From an uncultured Alphaproteobacteria bacterium (GTDB lineage: Bacteria; Pseudomonadota; Alphaproteobacteria; Rhodobacterales; Rhodobacteraceae), in assembly GCA_902599445.1 (NCBI GenBank), contig CACKFK010000004.1, positions 1-64,000 of the forward strand: a DNA stretch of 64,000 nucleotides. The letters run 5' to 3'. The position numbers and the translations under genes are program-made. Within the stretch, counting starts at the first letter, position 1. Each line of letters starts with the position of its first letter. Below are positions 27,549-36,900 of this stretch, one piece after another. The notes beneath the pieces are model-generated. The model worked only from the letters and a program-made list of their open reading frames with translations, was not told the DNA's origin and did not search any database.

Positions 27549-28868
27549 TTAAATGTCTTCAGGTAAAATCAAATTTAATAATATAGCGATGACTGCTGTT
27601 GGAGCAACAGCAGAGGTGGCCAAGGTTTTCATTATTCCTGGAAGATATTGTACTGCACTAGGTACAAGATTTAAACCAAGTCCAACTGATAATGAAACGG
27701 CGATTATTACCATATTTCGCCTATTCATGTTTACTTCGGTTAGCATATTCATGCCAGCTGAAGCTACCATTCCAAACATGACGATCACGCCCCCACCAAG
27801 TACAGGCAAAGGCATCGAGGCAATTATAGCGCCTATTTTTGGGATTAGGCCACATACAACCATTATTAAACCCGCAATTGTGACTACGTGGCGTGACATT
27901 ATTCCTGTCATGCCAACTATGCCAACGTTTTGGCTAAAGGAAGTATTTGGCAAGCCTCCAAAAATTCCAGCTACCGAAGTACCTAAGCCGTCAGCATACG
28001 TTGCTCCCGCTATTTCTTTGTCAGTGGCCGTTCTTCCAGCCCCAGCTTTTGTGGTTGCAGAGGTGTCACCCACAGTCTCTATAGCAGAAACAATACAAAC
28101 TAATGTAACAGCAATAACAGCTCCTAGGCTGAATTCAAATCCGTAAGGTAGAGGTTGCAAGGAAGTTATCCAGCTGGCTTTACTTACGGCTCCAAAACTT
28201 ACCATCCCTGTAATATAGGCAAGAGCATAACCCGCTAATAGCCCAATAAGGATAGCCCCGTTAGAGATAGCGCCTTTCCCAAAAAATTTGCAAACTAAAG
28301 CTATGATTATGACGCATAGAGCAACGCTCCAATGTTTAAGGGATCCGAAGCTTTCTGCAGCCATTTGAAAATCCGCAGCACCACCAGCGGCATATTTTAT
28401 TCCGACCGGAATAAGATAAAGACCAATTGATAAAATTACTAAGCCAGTGACCAAAGGAGGAAACAACCATCGGATTTTTTGAATTACTGACCCTAACAAA
28501 AAGTGTAAACCACCACCAATTATACAAGCAGTTAAAGCTACACCAAGTCCTTGTGTTGCTGAAATTCCAGCTAAAACGCCAACAAATGCAAAACTGGTAC
28601 CTTGCATAATTGGTAACTTTGCACCAATTGGACCTGCACCAATGGTTTGAAATAATGTAGCAATTCCAGCAAATAGCATAGCCATTTGTATTAGATACAC
28701 TTGCTCAGAACTCCCGAAAGCTAATCCTGCTGCACCAGCTATTATTACTGAAGGGGTAACATTTGATGCAAACATAGCAAGGACATGCTGGAGTCCGAGC
28801 GGCATAGCCTCGGTCAAGGGAGGGGTGTTATCCGGGTTGGAATATTTATCTAAGTTACTTTCTGCCAT
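27549..28868 (-). CDS. NCS2 family nucleobase (xanthine/uracil-type) permease
   Basis: 439 residues with 12–14 hydrophobic segments. NCS2 features: LGLQHVLAMFASNVTPS in the first helix, LPIMQGTSFAFVGVL, FGGLPNTSFSQNVGIVGMTGI (the NCS2 signature in helix 10 region) and GGGVIVMFGMVASAGMNML. The QNVG signature and GTSFAF favour a xanthine/urate-type proton symporter, but the substrate is not settled. ATG 28868. It lies between repeats R2 and B. Confidence 0.92.
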   Translation of the reverse strand: MAESNLDKYSNPDNTPPLTEAMPLGLQHVLAMFASNVTPSVIIAGAAGLAFGSSEQVYLIQMAMLFAGIATLFQTIGAGPIGAKLPIMQGTSFAFVGVLAGISATQGLGVALTACIIGGGLHFLLGSVIQKIRWLFPPLVTGLVILSIGLYLIPVGIKYAAGGAADFQMAAESFGSLKHWSVALCVIIIALVCKFFGKGAISNGAILIGLLAGYALAYITGMVSFGAVSKASWITSLQPLPYGFEFSLGAVIAVTLVCIVSAIETVGDTSATTKAGAGRTATDKEIAGATYADGLGTSVAGIFGGLPNTSFSQNVGIVGMTGIMSRHVVTIAGLIMVVCGLIPKIGAIIASMPLPVLGGGVIVMFGMVASAGMNMLTEVNMNRRNMVIIAVSLSVGLGLNLVPSAVQYLPGIMKTLATSAVAPTAVIAILLNLILPEDI

Positions 28869-29006
28869 AATTTAAAGCCTCTTATTACATTTATTTTTCA
28901 GTTTAAGAATATATTAATTGATTTTTTAACAAATCACTATGTTGTGACTCATAGAAGACGATATAATAGTTCAAATATTATTTTTATGATTTTACCATTT
29001 GAAAAT

Positions 29007-29058
29007 CCCAAATAATTCTAATTGATATCCTTTTGTGATCAAGGAGTGTAGGATATTT
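29007..29058 (+). repeat. Distal repeat B (34-bp direct repeat with shortened GGACA module)
   Basis: 29007–29040 is the partner of 21190–21223 (30/34). The following module is reduced to TAGGATATTT (29049–29058), as if the first AGGACA unit had been deleted. It marks the right end of the repeat-bounded block. The surrounding intergenic stretch 28869–29134 has no other recognisable feature. Confidence 0.65.
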
Positions 29059-29134
29059 GTGAGATCTAATGGCTAATTATTCATTAAGTTTATGGAATTT
29101 AATAAATCAAAACTGTCGTGTTACTCTTTATTTT

Positions 29135-30037
29135 TTAGGAATTCCTTATATACCAACCATCAAATTGACTGTATCCGTTAAAAGCACACTGGTAATCATT
29201 TTTTAGCAATAATGCATTGATTTGTTCTTGATAATCAGGAATTTCGCAATGTTCAACCGTCATGAGCTTAGGGCCAAATTTTTCAAAGTCAAAACTCTTA
29301 AGTATTGTTAATTCACTTCCTTCCGTATCGACTGACATATAATCAATAGGTTTGGAATCAAAATATTTAACAAAGACATCATTTAGAGATATAGTCGGAA
29401 CTTTTACTAGATTTCCACCATTATTTCTATCCAAATTGTCTGCGTGCCCAGATGAATTTCTATATTCTTGAATAGTAGAAAGTACTCCGTGATCCGAAAC
29501 AAAGAAATCAAGATTTTTTCCAGAAGATGAAAAAATGCAATCCGTAATAATTTGTGCCGAAGGTCTATTTTTTCGTAGTTGGTCATGCCAAGGAGGACTA
29601 GGTTCTGCAAGAACTCCTTTCCAACCAAAATTCTCTTCTAACAACTTAGAATTCGAAAGGCTCACCCCATTTGTGGCACCAAATTCCAAAAAACTGCCAT
29701 TTTTTTTTCCTTTCAAAACATATAGTACAAATAAATCCTGAAATAATTGAGATGACGAAAGGTGGTGATTCATTAAAATAAAGCTATAAAACTCGAGAAA
29801 TTTTTTGTCATAAGTTTTTATAAAATTGGCTAGTTCATAAAACTTTGGTAACTTTCTATTGTCATTTTTTTTGATCAATTCAAAAATGCGCTTATCAACC
29901 TGTTGAACTTCGCCATTATCATGATGTATATTGTATTTTTTTTGATTATTGTATTTATCGCTGTAACTGGGTTCTTCGAACATAATCTTTATCCACATTT
30001 CTAAGGATTTAATTAGATAGCGAAATCCTTTCTGCAT
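29135..30037 (-). CDS. FkbM family SAM-dependent methyltransferase
   Basis: 300 residues. The C-terminal 200 carry the FkbM methyltransferase fold: FLEFGATNGVSLSNSKLLEENFGWKG (SAM-binding motif), VLAEPSP, and DYMSVDTEGSELTILKSFDF with the acidic motif typical of FkbM. The N-terminal 90 residues are charged and unassigned. Such enzymes O-methylate sugars or natural products. The gene stands alone, just beyond repeat B, and likely modifies a surface glycan (inference). Confidence 0.85.
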   Translation of the reverse strand: MQKGFRYLIKSLEMWIKIMFEEPSYSDKYNNQKKYNIHHDNGEVQQVDKRIFELIKKNDNRKLPKFYELANFIKTYDKKFLEFYSFILMNHHLSSSQLFQDLFVLYVLKGKKNGSFLEFGATNGVSLSNSKLLEENFGWKGVLAEPSPPWHDQLRKNRPSAQIITDCIFSSSGKNLDFFVSDHGVLSTIQEYRNSSGHADNLDRNNGGNLVKVPTISLNDVFVKYFDSKPIDYMSVDTEGSELTILKSFDFEKFGPKLMTVEHCEIPDYQEQINALLLKNDYQCAFNGYSQFDGWYIRNS

Positions 30038-30245
30038 TTTTTATGCCAGCCAACCGTCTTAATATCGGTCTAGGTTTTTCTCCTTGAAAATCTTTTTGAC
30101 ATAAAATCTTTTATTTTAAGGGAAGAAAAAATCAGAAACATGTCCAGCTGAAATGGCTAAGATTGCATTACAGATGTCTAATAGAAATCCCAAGAAAAAT
30201 GACTAGTCCAAAACAACAGGTTTAATTATTTGATTCGTATCATAA

Positions 30246-31058
30246 TTAAATTATGGCGCCACGAATTTTAGCGGAGACCCATTCAGAAACAAATACTGTC
30301 AACAAGATAACGATCAATATAGTGGATACTTGGGTCCATGCTAATGTATTAATTGATCCATTTAATTGAAGCCCAATTCCCCCAGCTCCCACCAATCCTA
30401 ATATGGTTGATTCTCTAATATTAATATCCCAACGGTAAATTCCAACCCCCGCAATAGTTGGCAAAACTTGGGGTAATATTCCAAATACCATTTGTTGTAA
30501 GTTACTGGCCCCTGTTGCTTTCACTGCTTCTACTTGATTCTCGTCTATTTCCTCTATGGATTCGTAAATTAATTTGGCACAAAAGCCTATAGATCTTAAA
30601 CCTATTGCTACTGTACCAGCCAAGACACCTGGCCCAAGTATAAATACCAACATAAGAGCCCAAATTAGTGAGTTTACAGACCGTGAGGAGACAATGATAA
30701 ACAATGCTAAAACTCTTATGATAATATGTGGCGTGGTATTTCGTGCCGCACAAAAAGCAACAGGTATAGCAATGATCATGGCAATAATAGTTCCCAAAGT
30801 TGCTATATTGATAGTATCCCAAACTGGTTTCACAAGTTGTGACATATACGACCATTTTGGTGGTACCATGCGAGTCCCAATATCAGCAGCTTGCCTAGGA
30901 GCGTCTTGAACGAAAAACCAAATAGTTTTTTCGGAAATCATATTCCAGGCAAAAAGGACAATCGATATTCCTAGCAACCAAAAAAACCAATTGACCCATT
31001 GCTCTTTGCTTGTTCTCCGTTTCCAAATATGCTCTTCATTTTTTTTAGAGACTACCAT
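30246..31058 (-). CDS. phnE: Phosphonate-type ABC transporter permease (second PhnE)
   Basis: About 270 residues with 6 hydrophobic segments, and the ABC permease EAA-like loop [22 protein letters not shown]. The PhnE pattern RESTILGLVGAGGIGLQL is present. I chose ATG 31058, which overlaps the previous stop as TGATG; ATG 31070 is also in frame and adds four residues. Last gene of phnD–phnC–phnE–phnE, pairing with the preceding PhnE as a heterodimeric channel (inference). Confidence 0.92.
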   Translation of the reverse strand: MVVSKKNEEHIWKRRTSKEQWVNWFFWLLGISIVLFAWNMISEKTIWFFVQDAPRQAADIGTRMVPPKWSYMSQLVKPVWDTINIATLGTIIAMIIAIPVAFCAARNTTPHIIIRVLALFIIVSSRSVNSLIWALMLVFILGPGVLAGTVAIGLRSIGFCAKLIYESIEEIDENQVEAVKATGASNLQQMVFGILPQVLPTIAGVGIYRWDINIRESTILGLVGAGGIGLQLNGSINTLAWTQVSTILIVILLTVFVSEWVSAKIRGAII

Positions 31059-31873
31059 CACTGCACCCATTTTCTTAAAATGCTTGAGGCGTACTCTAAA
31101 ACCATTACAATGACTATGATAACAAGCAAAATAGCAGCGGCCGTATCAAATTCATATCGTGAAAATGCTGTGTTCAGCGTGGCCCCAATGCCGCCACCGC
31201 CTACTATGCCTACCACAGCTGATTCACGAAAATTGATGTCCAATCTATATACAGAAAGCCCGATCATTCTGGGCATCACCTGAGGTTGTATGGCATAATT
31301 AATCCATTGGAACCAATTTGCGCCCGTAGCTTTTACAGCTTCGGCCTGTGACTCACTACTATTTTCTATATCCTCGGCTAGCAATTTGGCAAAGAAACCG
31401 ATAGTTCCAAGACTAAGCGCAATGAAACCAGCAAAAGGTCCAAAACCAAAAAGCTTTACAGCAAATATAGCTAATATTATTTCTGGGAATGTTCTGGATC
31501 CAGCTATAATGAATCTACAAAGCATATAGACCCATAAGGGTGCTAGGTTTCTTGCTGCACCCAAACCAATAGGTATAGATAAAGCTATGCCCGCTACCGT
31601 TGAGATAATAGCCATCCAAACACTCTCAAGAATTCCTTCCCAGACGACACCTCGGTTATCCGCAAAATTTGGCGGGAAAAAAGATTCTATGAATCTTTGA
31701 CCTCTAGGTATGCCTTCCAGCACCCTTTGAACATTAATATCCATGCTCGCTAGGGCAGCAATTAAGTAAAGACCGCCACCAATAATGATAGACCAACGTA
31801 GCCAGGTTCTTTTTATAAAAGGTGGTTTATCCCAAACTACTGGGTATGTGGACGCTCCAGAAAGATCACTCAT
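31058..31873 (-). CDS. phnE: Phosphonate-type ABC transporter permease (first PhnE)
   Basis: 271 residues with a similar six-helix layout: [22 protein letters not shown] loop and [18 protein letters not shown] near the end. It overlaps phnC by 4 bp (ATGA) and touches the second phnE, so the three are translationally coupled. Inner-membrane channel of a phosphonate/phosphite/phosphate importer. Confidence 0.93.
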   Translation of the reverse strand: MSDLSGASTYPVVWDKPPFIKRTWLRWSIIIGGGLYLIAALASMDINVQRVLEGIPRGQRFIESFFPPNFADNRGVVWEGILESVWMAIISTVAGIALSIPIGLGAARNLAPLWVYMLCRFIIAGSRTFPEIILAIFAVKLFGFGPFAGFIALSLGTIGFFAKLLAEDIENSSESQAEAVKATGANWFQWINYAIQPQVMPRMIGLSVYRLDINFRESAVVGIVGGGGIGATLNTAFSRYEFDTAAAILLVIIVIVMVLEYASSILRKWVQ

Positions 31874-32664
31874 TGTAGGGAATTATCCTCATCTTCGTCT
31901 TCAACTTTTTCAATTGTTGCTGACCAGTCCTCTTCTCCATATATCTGTGTTAGGACTTCAGGTGTTAAACCATCAGGTTTACCGTCGTATACTACTTTAC
32001 CTAAAGCTAAACCTACTATTCTTTGGGAAAACATTTGAGCTAGTAGAACATCATGGATGTTTATAATGGCTGTTAAACCCCGTTCTTCACAAAGTTCATT
32101 GATTAGCCTCATAATTTGGCGAGAAGTTTTTGGGTCAAGACTAGCCGTTGGTTCATCTACCAAAAGAAGGTCCGGATTCTGAATTAATGCCCTGCAAATC
32201 CCCACTCTCTGTCTTTGCCCTCCCGAAAGTTCATCGGCGCGTTTATCAGCCATTTCCAAAAGGCCAACCCTGTCTAACAGACGAAATGCTTCTTTTACAT
32301 CCTGTTTGGGAAATTTCCTCAAATAGCTTCGCCAAAAACCTACATAGCCTAATCGTCCAGAGAGAACGTTTTCCATTACGGTTAAACGTTCGACTAGCGC
32401 ATACTCTTGAAAAATCATTCCCATTTTCCTTCGGGCTTTTCGTAGGGCCCTTGAAGATAGCTTGGTTAAATTAACATCATTTAAGATTGCGCCTCCTTCT
32501 GTCGGTTCAACCAAACGATTAACACATCTTATCAAGGTCGATTTTCCAGCACCTGAAGGACCTATCAGGGCGAGCACTTGACCGTCCGGAATAGTTAAAC
32601 TAACACCCTGCAGAGCCAAGTCCCCGGTATCATACCTTTTTGTTAAATTCTCTAATTTCAACAT
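31870..32664 (-). CDS. phnC: Phosphonate-type ABC transporter ATP-binding protein
   Basis: 264 residues, complete ABC ATPase: Walker [10 protein letters not shown] at about 36–44, signature [11 protein letters not shown], Walker [13 protein letters not shown], and switch His in NIHDV. The sequence follows PhnC ([34 protein letters not shown]). Energises uptake through the two PhnE permeases. It starts 66 bp after phnD, across a stem-loop. Confidence 0.95.
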   Translation of the reverse strand: MLKLENLTKRYDTGDLALQGVSLTIPDGQVLALIGPSGAGKSTLIRCVNRLVEPTEGGAILNDVNLTKLSSRALRKARRKMGMIFQEYALVERLTVMENVLSGRLGYVGFWRSYLRKFPKQDVKEAFRLLDRVGLLEMADKRADELSGGQRQRVGICRALIQNPDLLLVDEPTASLDPKTSRQIMRLINELCEERGLTAIINIHDVLLAQMFSQRIVGLALGKVVYDGKPDGLTPEVLTQIYGEEDWSATIEKVEDEDEDNSLQ

Positions 32665-32681
32665 GTCGTGCTCTTTTCATA

Positions 32682-32705
32682 AAACCAGACCCAAAAAGGG
32701 TCTGG
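32682..32705 (-). terminator. Intercistronic stem-loop between phnD and phnC
   Basis: CCAGACCC (32685–32692) and GGGTCTGG (32698–32705) form an 8-bp GC-rich stem with a 5-nt loop. On the minus strand it is followed by TTTT. Hairpins at this place after a binding-protein gene often raise its dose by partial termination or mRNA 3'-end protection; the effect here is inferred. Confidence 0.6.
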
Positions 32706-32730
32706 CTCTAATTTTGCAACGATCACAAGA

Positions 32731-33708
32731 CTATTTACAATCGTAGCTAACGCCATTTGCTTTATCGATTTGCCTTATGACTGCCCAGTCATTCATATGG
32801 CGAATCCCAACGAAGCGATCAGCCTTTGCAAATTCTTTCTTGTATAGTGGGTCATCATCAAAATCCCAGGTGAAGAAAGCTGTTTTAATTTTTGCTACTA
32901 ATTCAGGGTGTAAGTTGTGAGCATGCCCGTACCCAGTTGTTGGGAATGTAGGAGATCGATAGACTGCTCGTATCTTTCCTTTTTCAATTACCCCTCTTCT
33001 TTCCATTCTTTGAAGCACGGAATTTGCTACTGAAGCTATTTCATAGTCGCCATTGTAAACTCCAAGGATTGAATTGTCGTGCTTACCAGAAAATGTTGGT
33101 GTGAAATCTCTGTCTGCAATTAAGTCAAATTCGCCTTTTAAAATAGCTGATGGGGCTTTAAATCCAGAATTAGAAGTAGGAGATGTAAAAGCCAAAGTTT
33201 TACCTTTAATTTCGGAAGGTGATTGAATTGAGCTATCTGCTTTTACTATGATTTCCATTTCATAACCATAAGATCCATCATCTTTAGCATGCATTGCAAA
33301 AGGTACGAAACCAGCACAGCTCACTGCTATAGGATTAGACCCCGTATTGAAGCCTGCAACATGTAAGCGTCCCGAACGCATTGCTTCCAATTGAGCAGCA
33401 TTTGATTCTACTGGGAAAAACACTACTTTTCTGTCAGTATGTTTCTGAAGGTGTTCGACAAATGATTTCCATATATTGGCATACACGGCTGGATCTTCGA
33501 CTGGTGTGTAGGTAAATATTATAGTTTTTGGATCAACCCAGTCCTTAGGATCTAATGGTAAATCTGCGACTTGGTCCATATTCCGATCACAGTATGCAAC
33601 GTCTAAAGTGCCTCTGTGACAGTCTTCAGCAAAGGATGCTGATACTCCAAACCATAAAGCACTCACTAGCAAGGCTGCTGCCAAGCCAAGTTTATAAATA
33701 ATCCTCAT
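32731..33708 (-). CDS. phnD: Phosphonate-type ABC transporter substrate-binding protein
   Basis: 325 residues from ATG 33708, which has GGGAG seven bases upstream and opens with a clear signal peptide (MRIIYKLGLAAALLVSALWF … ASFAED). ATG 33741 is a weaker alternative. PhnD/PtxB-like features: NAAQLEAMRSGRLHVAGFNTG, the ligand loop TSPTSNSGFKAP, and YEIASVANS. The ligand may be 2-aminoethylphosphonate, phosphite or another P compound. No C–P lyase genes are in the window. Confidence 0.93.
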   Translation of the reverse strand: MRIIYKLGLAAALLVSALWFGVSASFAEDCHRGTLDVAYCDRNMDQVADLPLDPKDWVDPKTIIFTYTPVEDPAVYANIWKSFVEHLQKHTDRKVVFFPVESNAAQLEAMRSGRLHVAGFNTGSNPIAVSCAGFVPFAMHAKDDGSYGYEMEIIVKADSSIQSPSEIKGKTLAFTSPTSNSGFKAPSAILKGEFDLIADRDFTPTFSGKHDNSILGVYNGDYEIASVANSVLQRMERRGVIEKGKIRAVYRSPTFPTTGYGHAHNLHPELVAKIKTAFFTWDFDDDPLYKKEFAKADRFVGIRHMNDWAVIRQIDKANGVSYDCK

Positions 33709-33990
33709 TAATTTCTCCCATCTTGGTGTTTCAAATTTCATACAAAGCGTATTCAGATGTTAGAATATTTTGCGGATAAAGCAATAGATTTACTTAAAAC
33801 AAAAAGACATAAAAACTTTTCAGATTTTGAGTCAATTGAGTCCTTTCAGAATAACTTATTATACCTTCAAAATCTAATTAATTAGCTAAAAGCAACCCAT
33901 TCATTTTGCTGGAAATCTAAATACAATATCTAATCTAGGATCAAACGCGGAGCTTTTTCTTTACCTTGGATGATAAAAAAAACTTTCAAG

Positions 33991-36900
33991 CTATGCTACG
34001 GTTTCAACCGTGATAAACTCAGCAGAGAGGTCACTAAGGCTGGTAAAGTTGGCCCCTTCGAAGGTGAGTGATAAAGAACCCCAAGTTACAGTGTTACTAG
34101 ATGCCAGTGCTATTGAGTTAGGATCCCCACTCTGGAGGTAAAATTTTAGCTTATCACCTTGCGATAAATTATAGTCCTTGATAACGTCATTTCCCGAAGC
34201 ATTTTCAAACTCAAAGGTATCAGCCCCTGCACCCCCCGTGAGGTTATCAATCCCTGCGCCACCAAACAAGACATCATCCCCATCTCCACCATTTAAATCA
34301 TCAGCTCCAGAAGAAGCCCAGATGACATCGTCTCCAGCCTCTCCATTAAGAACCATAGCGTCGGTAATAGAAGTATTAGGAGAAGTGAGATCAATAACAT
34401 CATCTCCTGCTCCTCCATTGATAGTTTCTATGGATATTAAACGATCCGTATTCTTTTTTCCATAAGCGTCGTTACTTACAGAAAGGCTGCTATTAAAATC
34501 ACCAAAGGCATCATGGAGAAAGAAAGCGTCACAATCTTTAGTTAAGTTAAGCGTATCTGAACCTGTGTTTCCGTTAATCACATCATGGAATTGATTTTTA
34601 CCTTTAATAGGAATCTTATTGAAAATGATTTTGGAGGAGTTTATATTCCAGGCTTCGTTTTTAGAAGTCCATATACTGTCAGGATAGAGATTAATGGTGT
34701 CATTATTTCCACCAGCATCTGTGACATCGGCGCCTGATCCTACGGTAATGATATCATTACCACTCCCACTAGTTACCTGGTCATTCCCAGCACCTAAGAT
34801 AAGGATATCATTCTTACTTCCTGTTGAGATGACATCATTACCTTCTGTGCCATAAGTCTGCCCAGTGGCATCGGCACTATCGATCTTGATAACCCATTCA
34901 ACCGTTTGGGTCATAGACGATTTATCTAATTTTACGAGTGCAGTATCATCCTTAGCTATCGCTGTAATTTTATAAGTACCATCAGAGGAAATAGCATTGC
35001 TTACATCAAGCTTCGAACTAGTTTGGCCACTTATTGTTGAACCATCTTTTTTCCACTCAAAAGTCAACAAACTTTCATCAACAGCATCTAGTATTAATGA
35101 TGTAGGATTTACAATTGGATCACCATCCGAGATGTTACCACTGTTGAAGAAACTGGATGCAAGAGTAGAAGTAGTTATAATAGTGTCACCTTTGTTTGTT
35201 GAATCGGACCAAGTTAATCCACCCCTTACATTAATCTTAATGTCACCAAGGTCTGCCACTGCTGTTGAATTTCCGGAACCATCTTTAATGGATGTACCAT
35301 CAAAATAGTATTTGTCTTTAAGCTTTAGTTGGTTTCCCCTGTTCACATACTTGTGAATAGTTCCATCGGAACCAATTACATATCGATGACCTCCACCAAA
35401 GATTTCACTAATTAAATTACCAGATGCATCTTCGATGCGAAAAATATCTTTATCACCTAAATTCCATCCGCTATTTGTTCCCTGCCATATAGTACTAGGA
35501 CTCTGAATTTCTCCATCTCTATTAATCCATTTTAATTTTAGGTCAGAGCCATAATTGTTGATAAAAGTAGTGGAATAATTGGAAGAACCATAAAGGGATT
35601 TTGTGAGACCAGTAGTAGTCCCTTTAGGAATGGTCTTGTCAAACTCTTCAGATAATTCGAAATATGTGTGATTATTTGTATACCCCATCACAGCGTGAGA
35701 AAAGGTATTCCAATCGGCACTTATAGCTCCAATAGTAGCCCCATAGACCTTAGTAAAAACTGTTTGGGGAGTAACTGTAACCGTTTCAGTTACATTTGTT
35801 ATGCTAATGCCTACGGTATTTTGAACAACTGAACCATCACCATCGCTGGTGAATTTAATTTTGAGTGCGTTGTCATTCCAGCCCCAATAATATCCCCAAT
35901 TTAAAGTATCTGTATTAACGGAATAGGATTCGTGATCAAACATCCAGGCTTGATTCAGATAGAGGTCATTACCCTTAATTTCGAATTGATCTGTCCATCC
36001 TGTAAGAGAAAAAGTGCCACTGAGATTCCCACAGGAAAGAGTTCCTATTTTTATTCCAGCCTGACCTTCTTTCACTGATGAAGCACTCAGCTTAATGGTA
36101 TTGGCGTTTGAACTATTAGAAAAGTTTGTCATTAAATCTGCAGCAGTGATGGAGGTATTCCCATTACCACTGGTAGATGACGCACTCGTAGGAGTTCCTA
36201 AAGTAATAGCATCAACACTACTCAGTTGAATTGATTGGTTATTTGAATCTTTGATGACACTCCCATCAAAAGAATATCCAGCTTTCAGCTTGAGCGTATT
36301 ATTGACTACTTCAAAATAATCATGGGTCTTAGCATAACCGAGGTTGGTTTCAGTCAGATGGACTGAGTTCGTGGAGAGATTGGCTACATGAGCCCCGGCA
36401 TTATTGGATAAAGGGGCATAACCAAGTGTAATTGTTTCATTTAAATCCTTAACTGTAAAAGTAAAGGTCTCACTTAATTGATACTCTTTCCCGGTTGGAT
36501 TAAAATTTACTGTAATGTTATTATTCCAGTCAGAAGAGACCCAGGTATTGTTCTTATAGGTGAAAACCTTACTTGATTCCTGATCAATAAAATAATTTTC
36601 TGCTAGGCGCAGCTGATTATTAGCAATGGTGAGATAATCGATAGGGTTTGCCAAGGAAAAGGTTCCCTCGATGTCTCCGACCGAAAGGTCACCAAGTAAG
36701 GCGCCTGAAACAGCCTCAAGAACAGTCGTATCACTAATCCCAATCTTTTTTGAATAATCCTTGGCACTATAATCATCTAGAGGCTTCACATAATTATAAA
36801 AACCAAGCACCATTGCTTCTTTACCTATTGCATCAAATTGGTTACTATTTTGGACATTACCTGCTGATCCCATCAGAGAACCGGGTGTTGGGGTATAAAC

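Noticed and set aside
21099-30037. Integrase or transposase expected for a mobile island
   Set aside because: No recombinase-like reading frame exists in the block, so I describe it only as repeat-bounded and do not call a mobile element.
33742-33990. Pho box before phnD
   Set aside because: No phased CTGTCAT-like repeats were found in the upstream region, unlike the Pit gene.
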